From the NCBI RefSeq assembly GCF_003946915.1, contig NZ_RPOC01000006.1, positions 124,001 to 188,000 of the forward strand: a DNA stretch of 64,000 nucleotides. Direction: 5' to 3'. The DNA comes from Flavobacterium ustbae (lineage in GTDB: Bacteria; Bacteroidota; Bacteroidia; Flavobacteriales; Flavobacteriaceae). Within the stretch, counting starts at the first letter, position 1. Every line of letters starts with the position of its first letter. The notes beneath the pieces were generated by a model. It worked only from the letters and a program-made list of their open reading frames with translations. It was not told the origin of the DNA and made no database searches. Positions 15,833 to 25,579 of this stretch are shown here, piece by piece. The translations under genes were made by a program, and so were the position numbers.

Positions 15833-17149
15833 ATGCGAAAAATTATTTTAAGTGTGATTCTTATCACGATTTTGGTACTAACCTTTATTTCGAACTTTAT
15901 CATTGTAGACAACCCAATTCCTGCAGAAGCTGTAAAGTTTGATACGGGAGATACTGCCTGGATGATCGTTGCAACTGCATTTGTATTGTTAATGACACCT
16001 GGATTAGGATTTTTCTACGGAGGTATGGTAGGTAAGAAAAACGTAATTAGTACTATGCTTCAAAGTTTTATGGCAATGGTCATTGTTACTATTCTATGGA
16101 CAGTTGTAGCTTTTGGATTGGCTTTTGGACCAACAATTGGAGGAATTATCGGAAACCCATCTTATAATTTATTCTTTGAAGGAGTTGGAACTAATACAGC
16201 TTGGAGCCTTGCACCAACAATTCCATTTATTTTATTCGCATTATTTCAGGCAAAATTCGCCATCATTACTCCTGCATTAATCACTGGAGCATTTGCAGAA
16301 CGTATCCGTTTCTGGGCTTATTTGCTATTTATGGTTTTATTCATATTATTGATATATACTCCGCTTGCTCACATGACTTGGCATCCTGATGGAGTTTTCT
16401 TCAAAATGGGAGTTTTGGACTTCGCTGGAGGAACAGTAGTACACATGAGTGCTGGATGGGCTGCATTGGCTGGAGCCATCTTCTTAGGAAAAAGAAAAGT
16501 TCAAAAAGCAAATCCTGCGAGAATTACTTATGTCTTATTAGGAACAGGTTTACTTTGGTTCGGATGGTTTGGTTTCAACGCTGGATCTGCTTTAGGAGCA
16601 AATGGTCTTGCTGCTCAAGCTTTAGGAACTACAACTGTTGCTGCTGCAGCTGCTGCAATGGCTTGGGTTTTCCTTGACAAAATTTTAGGTCATAAATTAT
16701 CTGCTCTTGGAGCTTGTATCGGAGCTGTTGTAGGTCTTGTAGCTATTACACCTGCTGCTGGTTTCGTAAGTATTTCTCACGCTATTTCTATCGGTTTATT
16801 CTCTGCAATTGTGAGTAACATTGTAGTAAGCAAATTCCCTAAAGGAAAAATCGATGATGCATTAGATGTATTTGCTTGTCACGGTGTTGGCGGAATGGTA
16901 GGTATGCTTTTAACTGGTGTTTTTGCTTCAAAAGCAATCAACCCAGCAGTTGGAGATAACCAAGGTTTAATCTTCGGTACTCCAACATTATTCATCAACC
17001 AATTAACTGCTTTGGTTATTGTTTCAATTTTTGCCTTTGTAGCTTCTTACGCTTTATTCTTCATCGTTAACAAAATTACTCCGCTAAGAGTTACTGAAGA
17101 AAAAGAAGAACTTGGATTAGATATCTCTCAACACGGAGAATTCTTATAA
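15833..17149 (+). CDS. amtB: Ammonium transporter AmtB
   Basis: 438 aa integral inner-membrane protein. After an N-terminal signal or first hydrophobic segment come DTAWMIVATAFVLLMTPGLGFFYGGMV, the periplasmic ammonium-binding region, and the family's twin pore histidines in LAHMTWHPDG and ACHGVGGMVG. GFNAGSALGANGLA and ALGACIGAVVGLVAITPAAGFV are further Amt signatures. It moves ammonium into the cell. A strong terminator follows at once and no glnK/glnB gene sits beside it, unlike in many bacteria, so a PII partner must be encoded elsewhere. Confidence 0.96.
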   Translation: MRKIILSVILITILVLTFISNFIIVDNPIPAEAVKFDTGDTAWMIVATAFVLLMTPGLGFFYGGMVGKKNVISTMLQSFMAMVIVTILWTVVAFGLAFGPTIGGIIGNPSYNLFFEGVGTNTAWSLAPTIPFILFALFQAKFAIITPALITGAFAERIRFWAYLLFMVLFILLIYTPLAHMTWHPDGVFFKMGVLDFAGGTVVHMSAGWAALAGAIFLGKRKVQKANPARITYVLLGTGLLWFGWFGFNAGSALGANGLAAQALGTTTVAAAAAAMAWVFLDKILGHKLSALGACIGAVVGLVAITPAAGFVSISHAISIGLFSAIVSNIVVSKFPKGKIDDALDVFACHGVGGMVGMLLTGVFASKAINPAVGDNQGLIFGTPTLFINQLTALVIVSIFAFVASYALFFIVNKITPLRVTEEKEELGLDISQHGEFL

Positions 17150-17183
17150 GAATAAATTCCCTTCTCACATTACTTGATAAATA

Positions 17184-17218
17184 AAAAAGCACTCTAAATT
17201 TGACTTAGAGTGCTTTTT
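17184..17218 (+). terminator. Terminator of amtB
   Basis: AAAAAGCACTCTAA (17184-17197) pairs with TTAGAGTGCTTTTT (17205-17218); a 14-bp stem with 7-nt loop ending in T5. Confidence 0.9.
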
Positions 17219-17294
17219 GCTTGAATTAACCTTTTGTTTTTATTGTTGATTTTAGATTGTAGATTTTTGGAATAGATGCTTAATTAGTTTCTTT

Positions 17295-17350
17295 CTATTT
17301 TCTATTTTCTATTTTCTATTTTCTATTTTCTATTTTCTATTTTCTATTTT
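17295..17350. repeat. Seven-base tandem repeat, 8 copies of CTATTTT
   Basis: Eight perfect head-to-tail copies, no interruptions, in the gap between the amtB terminator and the stop of the convergent dsbD-like gene. Short perfect tandem arrays of this kind change copy number by slippage. It is downstream of both genes, so an effect on expression is not obvious. Confidence 0.95.
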
Positions 17351-17377
17351 CTAATTGCTAATTGACTATTTATCTAA

Positions 17378-19459
17378 TCACTTAAAATTAGCAATTCCTT
17401 CTTTCAACCATTTTAAATATTCATCAGCACTTACATAACTGATTGTAGGTTTAGAAGTATTCATATTATTACCTTCCAAATCTGTAATCACATACAAAGG
17501 CTGTGTATTAGTTTTATATTTAGAAATCATAAAATCGGTCCATTTATCTCCAACTGTAATGATTTTATCTCCAGCTTCAGTTGTAAATTGCTCTTCTTTT
17601 GGCAATTCACGTTTATCATCAACATAAAGTGAAATTAGAACCACATCATTTTTTAGAATAGGCAAAATCGCTGGCTCAGACCAAACGTTATTTTCCATTT
17701 TTCTGCAATTTACACAAGCATAACCTGTAAAATCAAGCATAATTGGCTTTTTGATTTCTTTCGCGTAAGCTAATCCGTCTTCGTAATCATGAAAAACCAT
17801 AATTCCGTGCGGACCTAATTCTGCTCCTTCTGGAAGGCCTTTTATAGATTCTGCCGAAACTCCCGAATTTCCAGATCTTCCCACTCCAAATGGACTTTCG
17901 CTATATGTCGGCGGCGGCGGGAAAGCACTAATTAATTTTAAAGGCGCTCCCCAAAGTCCTGGAATTAAATACATAGTAAATACTAAAGTCAATAATCCTA
18001 AATACAATCTTCCAACAGAAATATGATTGGTCGGACTATCGTGAGGCAATGTAATTTTTCCGAATAAATATAATGTCAAAGCTCCAAAAATGGCAATCCA
18101 GATAGCGATAAACACTTCTCTTTCTAAGAAATGCAATTGTAAAACCAAATCTGCATTGGATAAAAATTTGAATGCCAAAGCCAATTCTAAAAATCCTAAA
18201 ACTACTTTTACTGTATTCAACCATCCACCCGATTTTGGCAATGAATTTAACCAGCCTGGGAACATGGCAAATAACATAAACGGAAGCGCTAATGCTAATG
18301 AGAAACCTAGCATTCCAACAATTGGAGCAATTCCTCCGTTTGAAGCTGCTTCAACCAATAATGTCCCAACAATTGGCCCTGTACAAGAAAAAGATACAAT
18401 TGCTAAAGCTAAAGCCATGAATAATATTCCGATTAAACCGCCTTTATCGGCTTGCTGATCGGCTTTGTTTGCCCATGAATTTGGAAGCATAATTTCGAAA
18501 GCTCCCAAAAATGACGTTGCAAAAATGATTAAAATCACAAAGAAAATCAGGTTGAACCAAACATCTGTAGACAGTGCATTTAAGGCATCGGCACCAAATA
18601 TTTTAGTTACAATTAATCCTAGAATTACATAAATAGCAATAATTGAAAGTCCGTAAATAATTGCATTTCTAATTCCTTTTGCACGGCTTTTACTTTGTTT
18701 CGTAAAGAAGCTTACCGTCATCGGAATCATTGGAAAAACACAAGGCGTTAATAATGCTGCGAATCCAGATAAAAACGCAATAAAAAAGATCGACCACAAA
18801 CTTCTTGCAGGCGCTGGTGCCGGAATTTCTTCTTTAGCTACCTCAGCTATCTTTTCCGTTTTTGGCTGAACTGCCTCTTCTGTTTTAGCTGTATCAACAG
18901 CCAATCCAACTACTTTAGTTTCATCAGCTTTAACTTCTGCTACAACTGGAACTTCATCCATTTTGAAAGTAGAAGGAACTGCAATTGAGAATTTCTTGCT
19001 TGAGTTGATGCAAACTTCTTTACAAACCTGAAAATCAAAATCTACATCGACCGTTTTTAAATTCGGATTAATGATTTTTATCTCTTGTTCAATGTGCGCT
19101 TTCCCTTCAAAGAAAGTTTCATCTACACCAAAAACATCATTAAAAGCTGTTCTCGTTTTGCCTTCTTTAGCTTTTCCAACTAGCTCATAATTTCCTTTCT
19201 GGTTTTTAAAACTAATTTCTAATGCCAAAGGTCCGCCGTCTGGTGTAAACTGCGAATACATATGCCAGTCTTTTTCGATTACAGCATCAAAAATCAAAAC
19301 AGCATTGTTTCCTTTTTTTTCAATTTTAGAAGTCCATTTTACAGGTTCTAACATTTGCGCATTACCTTTTGCAAAAGCAAAGAAAAACAAGAAAAGTAAA
19401 ATGGTTTTAGTCCAAACGTTTTTTGACAAACTTGTCTGAAGATTTTGAGTAAAGTTCAT
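17378..19459 (-). CDS. dsbD: DsbD-like thiol:disulfide interchange protein
   Basis: 693 aa, three parts as in DsbD. An exported N-terminal immunoglobulin-like domain (after a signal ending NAQ; DWHMYSQFTPDGGPLALEI, and a CKEVC pair) is followed by an alanine/proline-rich linker. The central eight-helix CcdA-type core has LTPCVFPMIPMTVSFF and SFSCTGPIVGTLLVE, whose cysteines carry electrons through the membrane. A C-terminal thioredoxin domain has the redox site C582-V-N-C585. It passes reducing power from cytoplasmic thioredoxin to the periplasm. Its ATG overlaps the tilS stop by one base, so the two are translationally coupled. Confidence 0.92.
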   Translation of the reverse strand: MNFTQNLQTSLSKNVWTKTILLFLFFFAFAKGNAQMLEPVKWTSKIEKKGNNAVLIFDAVIEKDWHMYSQFTPDGGPLALEISFKNQKGNYELVGKAKEGKTRTAFNDVFGVDETFFEGKAHIEQEIKIINPNLKTVDVDFDFQVCKEVCINSSKKFSIAVPSTFKMDEVPVVAEVKADETKVVGLAVDTAKTEEAVQPKTEKIAEVAKEEIPAPAPARSLWSIFFIAFLSGFAALLTPCVFPMIPMTVSFFTKQSKSRAKGIRNAIIYGLSIIAIYVILGLIVTKIFGADALNALSTDVWFNLIFFVILIIFATSFLGAFEIMLPNSWANKADQQADKGGLIGILFMALALAIVSFSCTGPIVGTLLVEAASNGGIAPIVGMLGFSLALALPFMLFAMFPGWLNSLPKSGGWLNTVKVVLGFLELALAFKFLSNADLVLQLHFLEREVFIAIWIAIFGALTLYLFGKITLPHDSPTNHISVGRLYLGLLTLVFTMYLIPGLWGAPLKLISAFPPPPTYSESPFGVGRSGNSGVSAESIKGLPEGAELGPHGIMVFHDYEDGLAYAKEIKKPIMLDFTGYACVNCRKMENNVWSEPAILPILKNDVVLISLYVDDKRELPKEEQFTTEAGDKIITVGDKWTDFMISKYKTNTQPLYVITDLEGNNMNTSKPTISYVSADEYLKWLKEGIANFK

Positions 19460-20769
19460 TATTGTATTTCTATTTTAAGTATTCTATTTGTGGTTTTTTC
19501 TATTTTAAAACGTTCGTCCTGTCTTATTCCAACAACCCAGATTATTTCATTTTCAGAACATAAAATCCAAGTTTTTTCTTTTTCGATCAATGATAATTTT
19601 TCGTCTTTAAAAAGCTTGCTTACTTTTTTAGATTTTCCATTCATTCCAAAAGGCTGAAAAACATCTCCTTCTTTCCATTTACGCAAAGTCAGAGGAAATT
19701 GGATTTTGTCGGAATCGACAAATATAACCTTATTTGAACCGAATGTTGTGTGATCAACGTTACAAAGACTCATTTTTAAGGGAAAATTAACTTCTGTATC
19801 GTTTTCAGTAATTTCATATTCTTCCTTTTCTGACGTGTCGGAAAACGGACTCAAAATCAACGTTTCTCTATTTTTTAGCAATCTAAATTCCTCTGAAAGA
19901 ACTTGTTTGCCAGATTGTCCTTCAACCAAATCATAAATATCATTCCATGCAGAAAAGCCAAATTCATTCAGCCATTGGTACAAATACGATTTATAATTGG
20001 GAAGTTTTTTTAGTTGATTTAAATCGAAATGAATATCATCTCCTGCTTCTTTCGCCACTTGCTGATAAATCATAATCGAAGCATCTTCAACCATTTCTTT
20101 TGATTCTTGAAGAAAGGATTGAGTTTTCTGAAAAGCATCCAAAAAATTAGGATTAATTTCTTTTAAAACTGGAACCAAGTTATGACGAATTTTATTTCGA
20201 AGATATTTACTCGAAGCATTACTGCTGTCTTCACGCCATTCTATTTTATTTTCTTCGGCATACTTCAAGATTTCTTCTCTTGAAAAAGGCAAAAGCGGAC
20301 GAATAATTTTATCGTTTTGTTCTGGAATTCCAGTTAAACCTTCCAATCCCGTTCCACGAGTTAAATTGATGACAAACGTCTCTAGATTATCATCTGCATG
20401 ATGTGCCGTCAGAATATAATCGAAGTTTTTTTCTTCTAAAAGTTCATAAAACCAACTATAACGAAGCTCTCTTGCCGCAACTTGTGTCGATAATTTATAA
20501 TCTTTAGCAAAAGCTTCGGTATCAAAATGGGTGGTAAAAATGGGAATATTGTTTTGATCGCAATACTTCTGAATAAATTCCTGATCTCCAAAACTTTCCA
20601 ATCCGCGCAGTTGAAAATTGCAATGTAGAACTGCAATTTCATAAGGCAATTTATTCAATAAATGCAATAAAACCATACTGTCTAACCCACCACTTACAGC
20701 CAGAAAAAGCTTTTTTTTGGCTAAAAACGGAAATCTCGAAACGATATGATTTTGAAATTTTAAAAACAT
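19459..20769 (-). CDS. tilS: tRNA(Ile)-lysidine synthase
   Basis: 436 aa. The N-terminal PP-loop ATPase has AVSGGLDSMVLLHLL at about 24-38, followed by HCNFQLRG and TAHHADDNLETFVINL, the TilS signature. A central linker and a C-terminal domain (PFGMNGKSKKVSKLFKDEKLS) complete the long form of the enzyme. It converts cytidine-34 of the AUA-reading tRNA-Ile to lysidine and is normally essential. It is the first gene of a two-gene operon with dsbD; the stop and start share the bases TAATG. Confidence 0.96.
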   Translation of the reverse strand: MFLKFQNHIVSRFPFLAKKKLFLAVSGGLDSMVLLHLLNKLPYEIAVLHCNFQLRGLESFGDQEFIQKYCDQNNIPIFTTHFDTEAFAKDYKLSTQVAARELRYSWFYELLEEKNFDYILTAHHADDNLETFVINLTRGTGLEGLTGIPEQNDKIIRPLLPFSREEILKYAEENKIEWREDSSNASSKYLRNKIRHNLVPVLKEINPNFLDAFQKTQSFLQESKEMVEDASIMIYQQVAKEAGDDIHFDLNQLKKLPNYKSYLYQWLNEFGFSAWNDIYDLVEGQSGKQVLSEEFRLLKNRETLILSPFSDTSEKEEYEITENDTEVNFPLKMSLCNVDHTTFGSNKVIFVDSDKIQFPLTLRKWKEGDVFQPFGMNGKSKKVSKLFKDEKLSLIEKEKTWILCSENEIIWVVGIRQDERFKIEKTTNRILKIEIQ

Positions 20770-20833
20770 CTGATAAAAGTAAAGAATAAGTTTTGTTTAT
20801 TTTTCAAACGAAATGTTAAGCGTGATATTTTTA

Positions 20834-21063
20834 TTAGCCACGACCCGAGCGATAGCGAACAGGCGAAGCAATTCACGAATTATTTTTTATGCTGATGGCG
20901 CATATTTTCTTTTGCCACAAATACACAAATTCCCACAAATTATTTCTTCAACTAAATAGCCACATATTAAAATAATTTAAAATCTGTGCAAATCTTTTTA
21001 ATCTGTGGCAAAAAAATATGTTCGATCTACGTAAAAAAATAATTCGTGAATTCGTGGCTATCT
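20834..21063. repeat. Intergenic repeat block (GCCACGAATTCACGAATT and CTGTGGC families)
   Basis: Contains TTTTTAATCTGTGGC, AATTCGTGAATTCGTGGC and their near complements (GCAATTCACGAATTA, TTTTGCCACAAATACACA) arranged so that the block folds back on itself. The same words recur between genes near 30.1, 31.7 and 40.7 kb. No gene is present in the block. Confidence 0.7.
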
Positions 21064-21065
21064 TT

Positions 21066-22352
21066 TCATTGCAAAACTTCATGCATTGCCTTGGCTTTCA
21101 GCAAGCATTCTTCATATTCTTTTTCAGGAATAGATTGCGCTGTAATGGCACTTCCGACCGAAAATGAAACATATTTATTTTCCTGATTGTATAAAATACT
21201 TCTAATTACAACATTAAAATCAAAATCGCCATCTGGCGTAAAATACCCCACTGCTCCACTGTATAATCCTCTTTTGGTTTCTTCCAGATTTTCTACAATT
21301 TCCATAACCGAAATTTTTGGCGCTCCCGTCATGCTTCCCATCGGAAAGGTTGTTTTTAAAACATCTACAGCAGAATATTGCGGATCTAATCTCGAACTAA
21401 TTGTAGAAATCATCTGATGTACTTGCAAAAAAGAATAAATGCCACAAAGCTCTTCAACCACTACCGAACCTTTTTGCGAAGTATGCGACAAATCATTTCG
21501 AACCAAATCGGTTATCATGATATTTTCAGCTCTTTCTTTGGCATCTGTCGCTAAAGTACTCTTCGATTTTTCATCTTCAACCGGATCTACAAAACGTCTC
21601 GAAGTTCCTTTAATTGGCTGCGAAATAATTTTATCTCCTTCCTTTTTCAGATATCGTTCTGGCGAAGCTGAAAGCAAATAGTGTTTGTAATTTTTAAAGA
21701 AAACAGAAAAAGGCGGTTGTGAAATCTCATTCAGCTTCTGAAACTTTTCTAACGGATTTATAATTGCATTTTCAGCATAAAATTCCATGCAGAAATTCGC
21801 TTCGTACATATCTCCAATATGAATATGTTCCAGCATTTTATTTATTTTCTGAATATACAATTCTTTCGAAATACGCTGTTCAATTTCTAACGGTTCTAAA
21901 CTTTGGACTTTGGACTCAGTACTTTGGACTATTTCCTCAAAGTCCTCTTCAATCTCATCATCGCAAAGCATTAAATACTGAATTTCAAGTTCATTTCCTT
22001 TCAAAATAAAAATCTTTTTAGGCTGAAAGAAAAACAAATCTGGAAAGTGCAAACCGTCAAAATTATTCGATTGCAGTTTTTCTACATCATTCTTTAAATC
22101 GTAAGAAAGATATCCAAAAAGCCAGTCTTTGGTATTTTGCTGATATTGTTTTAAATCTTCAAAAGCATTGTAATAATCGGTTTTTAAAGACGTAAAAGCA
22201 TCTGCTGCCAATATGCAGTCAAAACTCGAATACTGTTGCGGATAAGAATTGCTGTCTAAAAAAACGACTTCGCGAAATTGCTGCGCCCAACTTAAAAGCT
22301 GCTCCTTAAACAGTTTCGGATTGGCAATATTTTTATGGATGGAAACTCTCAA
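21066..22352 (-). CDS. pabB: Aminodeoxychorismate synthase component I (chorismate-binding enzyme)
   Basis: 428 aa. The C-terminal chorismate-binding domain is complete: IKGTSRR, KERAENIMITDLVRNDL, GIYSFLQVHQMISTISS, TFPMGSMTGAPKISVMEI and LYSGAVGYFTPDGDFDFNVVIRS. The length and the PIKGT motif fit PabB better than anthranilate synthase TrpE, which usually has PIAGT; the lysine supports PabB. It makes 4-amino-4-deoxychorismate for folate with a glutamine amidotransferase partner (PabA), which is not adjacent. Confidence 0.85.
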   Translation of the reverse strand: MRVSIHKNIANPKLFKEQLLSWAQQFREVVFLDSNSYPQQYSSFDCILAADAFTSLKTDYYNAFEDLKQYQQNTKDWLFGYLSYDLKNDVEKLQSNNFDGLHFPDLFFFQPKKIFILKGNELEIQYLMLCDDEIEEDFEEIVQSTESKVQSLEPLEIEQRISKELYIQKINKMLEHIHIGDMYEANFCMEFYAENAIINPLEKFQKLNEISQPPFSVFFKNYKHYLLSASPERYLKKEGDKIISQPIKGTSRRFVDPVEDEKSKSTLATDAKERAENIMITDLVRNDLSHTSQKGSVVVEELCGIYSFLQVHQMISTISSRLDPQYSAVDVLKTTFPMGSMTGAPKISVMEIVENLEETKRGLYSGAVGYFTPDGDFDFNVVIRSILYNQENKYVSFSVGSAITAQSIPEKEYEECLLKAKAMHEVLQ

Positions 22353-22484
22353 AAATGGTAATTTTAAAGGTCAAAATTACGACAAAATTCTTTCATTAGC
22401 GGAAAGCAAAAAAAATAATCAAACGTTTTGAATCTGATTGCAAAACTGTTAAAAAGACATGCTTTTTTATAAGAAAAAATTCGT

Positions 22485-22492
22485 TATATTTG
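22485..22492 (+). promoter_or_regulatory. -7 box of the DoxX gene
   Basis: TATATTTG with no strong -33 match. A start just after it would give a leader of about 150 nt. The 300-bp gap upstream of the DoxX gene otherwise shows nothing recognisable. Confidence 0.45.
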
Positions 22493-22652
22493 ATATACAA
22501 TTAGATTAATCCTAAAACAGCCTTGGTTTGATTGTACAATTCTTAAAAAAGAACCTCAAAAAACATAATTTGTGATTCTACTTTGAGCTTATAAATTGCA
22601 TCTTTTCCAATAGCTTAATTATATTTTTTAACCCTAAAAAATCCTAAGTATT

Positions 22653-23027
22653 ATGAAAATTGCCACCATTATTGTCCGCGTTTTAATTGGTCTTTTGCTA
22701 CTTTTTGCCTCTATCAGTTACTTTTTTCACTTGATGCCTGAACCTGAAACTACAGGAAACTTTAAAGCTTTTAATGTAGGTTTAATGGCTGCCACTTATT
22801 TGATGCCGTTGGCAAAATCAATTGAGCTGCTTTGTGGAATTGCATTTGTAACTGGGCGTTATGTAACTCTAGCCAACGTCTTGATCTTACCGATTACGGT
22901 AAATATTTTGTTTATCAACTATTTTCTTGCACCCGAAGGCTTGCCTATTGCCATACTGTTATTTCTAGGAAATTTATTTTTGATTTACAGATACTGGGAT
23001 AATTACAAAAGTGTTTTTACAGCATAA
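22653..23027 (+). CDS. DoxX-family small membrane protein
   Basis: 124 aa with four hydrophobic segments (about 5-22, 47-65, 70-88 and 95-113), the DoxX-like four-helix layout, and the usual early RVLIGLLLLFASISYFF. The MAATYLMPLAKSIELLCGIAFVTGRY segment is typical. DoxX relatives range from subunits of quinol oxidases to membrane partners of oxidoreductases; the actual role here is unknown. It is monocistronic and followed by a hairpin terminator. Confidence 0.8.
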   Translation: MKIATIIVRVLIGLLLLFASISYFFHLMPEPETTGNFKAFNVGLMAATYLMPLAKSIELLCGIAFVTGRYVTLANVLILPITVNILFINYFLAPEGLPIAILLFLGNLFLIYRYWDNYKSVFTA

Positions 23028-23047
23028 ATCATTTTCAAATAAAACAG

Positions 23048-23085
23048 AAAGTCCGTCCCGATAGAAATAACGAGACGGACTTTTT
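23048..23085. terminator. Terminator between DoxX and lipocalin genes
   Basis: AAAGTCCGTC (23048-23057) pairs with GACGGACTTT (23074-23083), ending in T5; it serves the DoxX gene and possibly the convergent lipocalin gene. Confidence 0.8.
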
Positions 23086-23090
23086 GTTTT

Positions 23091-23633
23091 CTAATTTACC
23101 TTATCGTGCTTCACCCAAACCAAATCGGTTACATTGTAACCAATTTCCTGCGCTTTGATAAGAAAATCTGCTTTTACACTTTCTGGAATTGTTTTTTCTC
23201 TAGAAAGTATCCACATGTATTTTAAACTTTCTCCAGCCACAAGTGCGTATTTGTAATCGGGATCGATTGCTACGACATTGTAACCAGAATAAAAAGGACC
23301 AAAAAATGAAACCTTAAGCATACCGACATTGTCCTTTGTGACAAATTTGGCTTTCCCGATACTTTCCTCCCATTTGTCTTTTTTGACATTATAGCCCTTA
23401 TTATCAACTTTTATAGTTTTATCTTCATTTAAAGAATACTCGGCAGTTACATTGTTCAGATCTCTTTCCCATTTGTAATCTAATCTGGCAATTTCGTACC
23501 ATTTTCCGAGATATTTCGTGCTGTCAAAGTTTGTTACAGCTTTTGCATTTTTTGGAATTCCGCCTCCGCATGAGGTCAATGCGATTCCAATTCCTGCTCC
23601 AATTAGAATTGGAACTATATATCTACTTTTCAT
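23091..23633 (-). CDS. blc: Outer-membrane lipocalin (Blc type)
   Basis: 180 aa. The lipoprotein signal has lipobox ALTSC with Cys22. The lipocalin signature GKWYEIARLDYKWERD is at about 43-58, followed by beta strands VTAEYSLNEDKTIKVDNKGY and the second conserved block YALVAGESLKYMWILSREK. Bacterial lipocalins bind lysophospholipids or fatty acids and appear under membrane stress. It is monocistronic. Confidence 0.92.
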   Translation of the reverse strand: MKSRYIVPILIGAGIGIALTSCGGGIPKNAKAVTNFDSTKYLGKWYEIARLDYKWERDLNNVTAEYSLNEDKTIKVDNKGYNVKKDKWEESIGKAKFVTKDNVGMLKVSFFGPFYSGYNVVAIDPDYKYALVAGESLKYMWILSREKTIPESVKADFLIKAQEIGYNVTDLVWVKHDKVN

Positions 23634-23740
23634 AATTCTATCTTTTTAATAATGATAAAGATAGCACCTGAATTACACATCTAATTTACAAAATTATTTT
23701 AGAATATTATATGATCCAAAGCTTAAATTTTAAGCACAAA

Positions 23741-23785
23741 AAAACCGTTCCGTCTCGTCAGAATCTGACGAGACGGAACGGTTTT
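23741..23785. terminator. Perfect 22-bp palindrome, terminator of lpdA
   Basis: The arms 23741-23762 and 23764-23785 are exact reverse complements around a single A, with A4 and T4 at the ends, so it can terminate transcription in either direction. It lies just beyond the lpdA stop. Confidence 0.85.
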
Positions 23786-23802
23786 AATATGATTTACGTA
23801 AA

Positions 23803-25206
23803 TTATACGTGTAAAGCTCTATTTTCTGTAGCTGCCAATGCTGCTTCTTTTACCGCTTCCGCGAAAGTTGGGTGTGCGTGGCTCATTCTAGAAATATCTT
23901 CAGCAGAAGCTTTAAATTCCATTGCAGTAACCGCTTCAGCAATTAAATCTGCTGTACGAGCACCAATCATATGAACTCCTAAAACTTCGTCTGTTTTTTC
24001 ATCAGCTAAGATTTTTACAAATCCGTCTAAGTCAGCACTTGCTCTTGCACGTCCTAAAGCTTTGAATGGGAAACTTCCTGATTTGTATTTCACTCCAGCT
24101 GCTTTTAATTGCTCTTCTGTTTGTCCAACAGCAGCAACTTCTGGCCATGTGTAAACTACACCAGGGATTAAGTTATAGTCGATATGTGGTTTTTGACCTG
24201 CTAAAATTTCAGCAACCATTACTCCTTCTTCTTCCGCTTTGTGCGCTAACATTGCTCCACGAACAACGTCACCAATTGCGTAAATGTTTGGAACACTAGT
24301 TTGTAAATGATCGTTTACTTCTACTTGTCCTCTGTCTGAAATCTTAACTCCAGCTTTGTCAGCGTTTAATCCGTCTGTGTAAGGACGACGACCAACAGAA
24401 ACTAATGAGTAATCTCCTTCTAAAGTGATTGTTTCTCCTTTTGCATTTTCAGCTTGAACAACAACAGCATCGCCGTTTCTTTCAACTGATTTTACTTTGT
24501 GAGAAACGTAGAATTTCATTCCTTGTTTTTTCAACACTTTAGTTAATTCTTTAGAAAGCGCTCCGTCCATTCCTGGAATGATTCTGTCCATGAATTCAAC
24601 CACAGAAACCTGAGCTCCAAGACGAAGGTAAACTTGTCCAAGCTCGATTCCAATAACGCCTCCACCAATAATAACTAAGTGTTTTGGAACTTCTTTTAAA
24701 GCCAAAGCTTCTGTAGAAGTAATGATTCTTTCTTTATCTATTTTGATGAAAGGTAAAGAAGATGGTTTTGATCCTGTAGCAATTACAGTATATTTTGCTT
24801 CGATAGTTTCTGATGTTCCGTCTGCTTTTGCAACAGCAATGTGCGTTGCGTCTACGAAAGATCCTAAACCATTAAAAACAGTAATTTTATTTTTATCCAT
24901 TAAGTAGTTGATTCCACCTACGGTTTGATCTACAACAGCTTGTTTGCGCGCGATCATTTTCTCTAAATTGATTTTTACATCGCCAGAAACTTCGATTCCG
25001 TGGTCAGCAAAATGAGCAATTTCAGCGTAATGGTGAGAAGATGATAATAATGCTTTTGAAGGAATACAACCCACGTTAAGGCAAGTTCCGCCTAATGAAT
25101 TATATTTTTCTACAATAGCAGTTTTGAAACCTAATTGTGCGCAACGAATTGCTGATACATATCCGCCAGGACCTGAACCTATAATGACTACGTCAAATGA
25201 ACTCAT
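23803..25206 (-). CDS. lpdA: Dihydrolipoyl dehydrogenase (E3)
   Basis: 467 aa flavoprotein. It has the N-terminal FAD motif VVIIGSGPGGYVSAI, the redox-active disulfide Cys42-Cys47 in GGTCLNVGCIPSKALL, the NAD motif VIIGGGVIGIELGQVYLRLG, the second FAD site YAIGDVVRGAMLAHKAEEEG, and the interface catalytic pair HAHPTFAEAVKEAAL near the C terminus. It reoxidises lipoamide in 2-oxoacid dehydrogenase and glycine cleavage complexes. No E1/E2 gene is adjacent. Confidence 0.96.
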   Translation of the reverse strand: MSSFDVVIIGSGPGGYVSAIRCAQLGFKTAIVEKYNSLGGTCLNVGCIPSKALLSSSHHYAEIAHFADHGIEVSGDVKINLEKMIARKQAVVDQTVGGINYLMDKNKITVFNGLGSFVDATHIAVAKADGTSETIEAKYTVIATGSKPSSLPFIKIDKERIITSTEALALKEVPKHLVIIGGGVIGIELGQVYLRLGAQVSVVEFMDRIIPGMDGALSKELTKVLKKQGMKFYVSHKVKSVERNGDAVVVQAENAKGETITLEGDYSLVSVGRRPYTDGLNADKAGVKISDRGQVEVNDHLQTSVPNIYAIGDVVRGAMLAHKAEEEGVMVAEILAGQKPHIDYNLIPGVVYTWPEVAAVGQTEEQLKAAGVKYKSGSFPFKALGRARASADLDGFVKILADEKTDEVLGVHMIGARTADLIAEAVTAMEFKASAEDISRMSHAHPTFAEAVKEAALAATENRALHV

Positions 25207-25298
25207 AGTTTTGTCTTTTTTATTTTAAGCGTCACAAATTTAAGGAATAAAGTTTTGTTTGAAGTTTAATTTTCAATGTTTTTTGTGTGAAATTTTGA

Positions 25299-25575
25299 GG
25301 TTTTGTACCGCAGAGATGCACGGAGGTTTATCGCAGAGGTTCACAAAGTTTTTTATTTTGCATTGTGTTTTTTTTTGCCACGAAGGTGCTAAGACGCAAA
25401 GCTTTTTTGATTTTAGTTTTCGATGGAAAGATCATGAAGGCTTTTTTAATCGCGCAAAGACGCAAAGTTTTTAATAAAATGAATTGCCTCCAGCTTTAGC
25501 TGGAAGCAATTCAAAAAAACTTTGCGCCTTTGCGTCTTTGCGCGATTAAAAAAACTTTGCACCTCAGCATCTTAA
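25299..25575. repeat. Intergenic hairpin repeat block (CTTTGCGCGATTAAA family)
   Basis: TTTTTAATCGCGCAAAGACGCAAAG at about 25445-25470 is mirrored by CTTTGCGTCTTTGCGCGATTAAAAA at about 25528-25553. A nested hairpin GAATTGC/TCCAGC-TTTA-GCTGGA/GCAATTC sits in the loop. The outer part contains ACCGCAGAGATGCACGGAGG and GCCACGAAGGTGCTAAGACGC words that also occur near 27.75 kb. The 373-bp gap between lpdA and the Lrp gene holds no gene. Confidence 0.75.
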
Positions 25576-25579
25576 AATC

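Noticed and set aside
17295..17350. Possible CRISPR-like array
   Set aside because: Units are 7 bp and contiguous with no spacers; a simple tandem repeat.
22638..22652. Riboswitch in the long DoxX leader
   Set aside because: No conserved aptamer words or stable fold recognised in the 150-nt leader.
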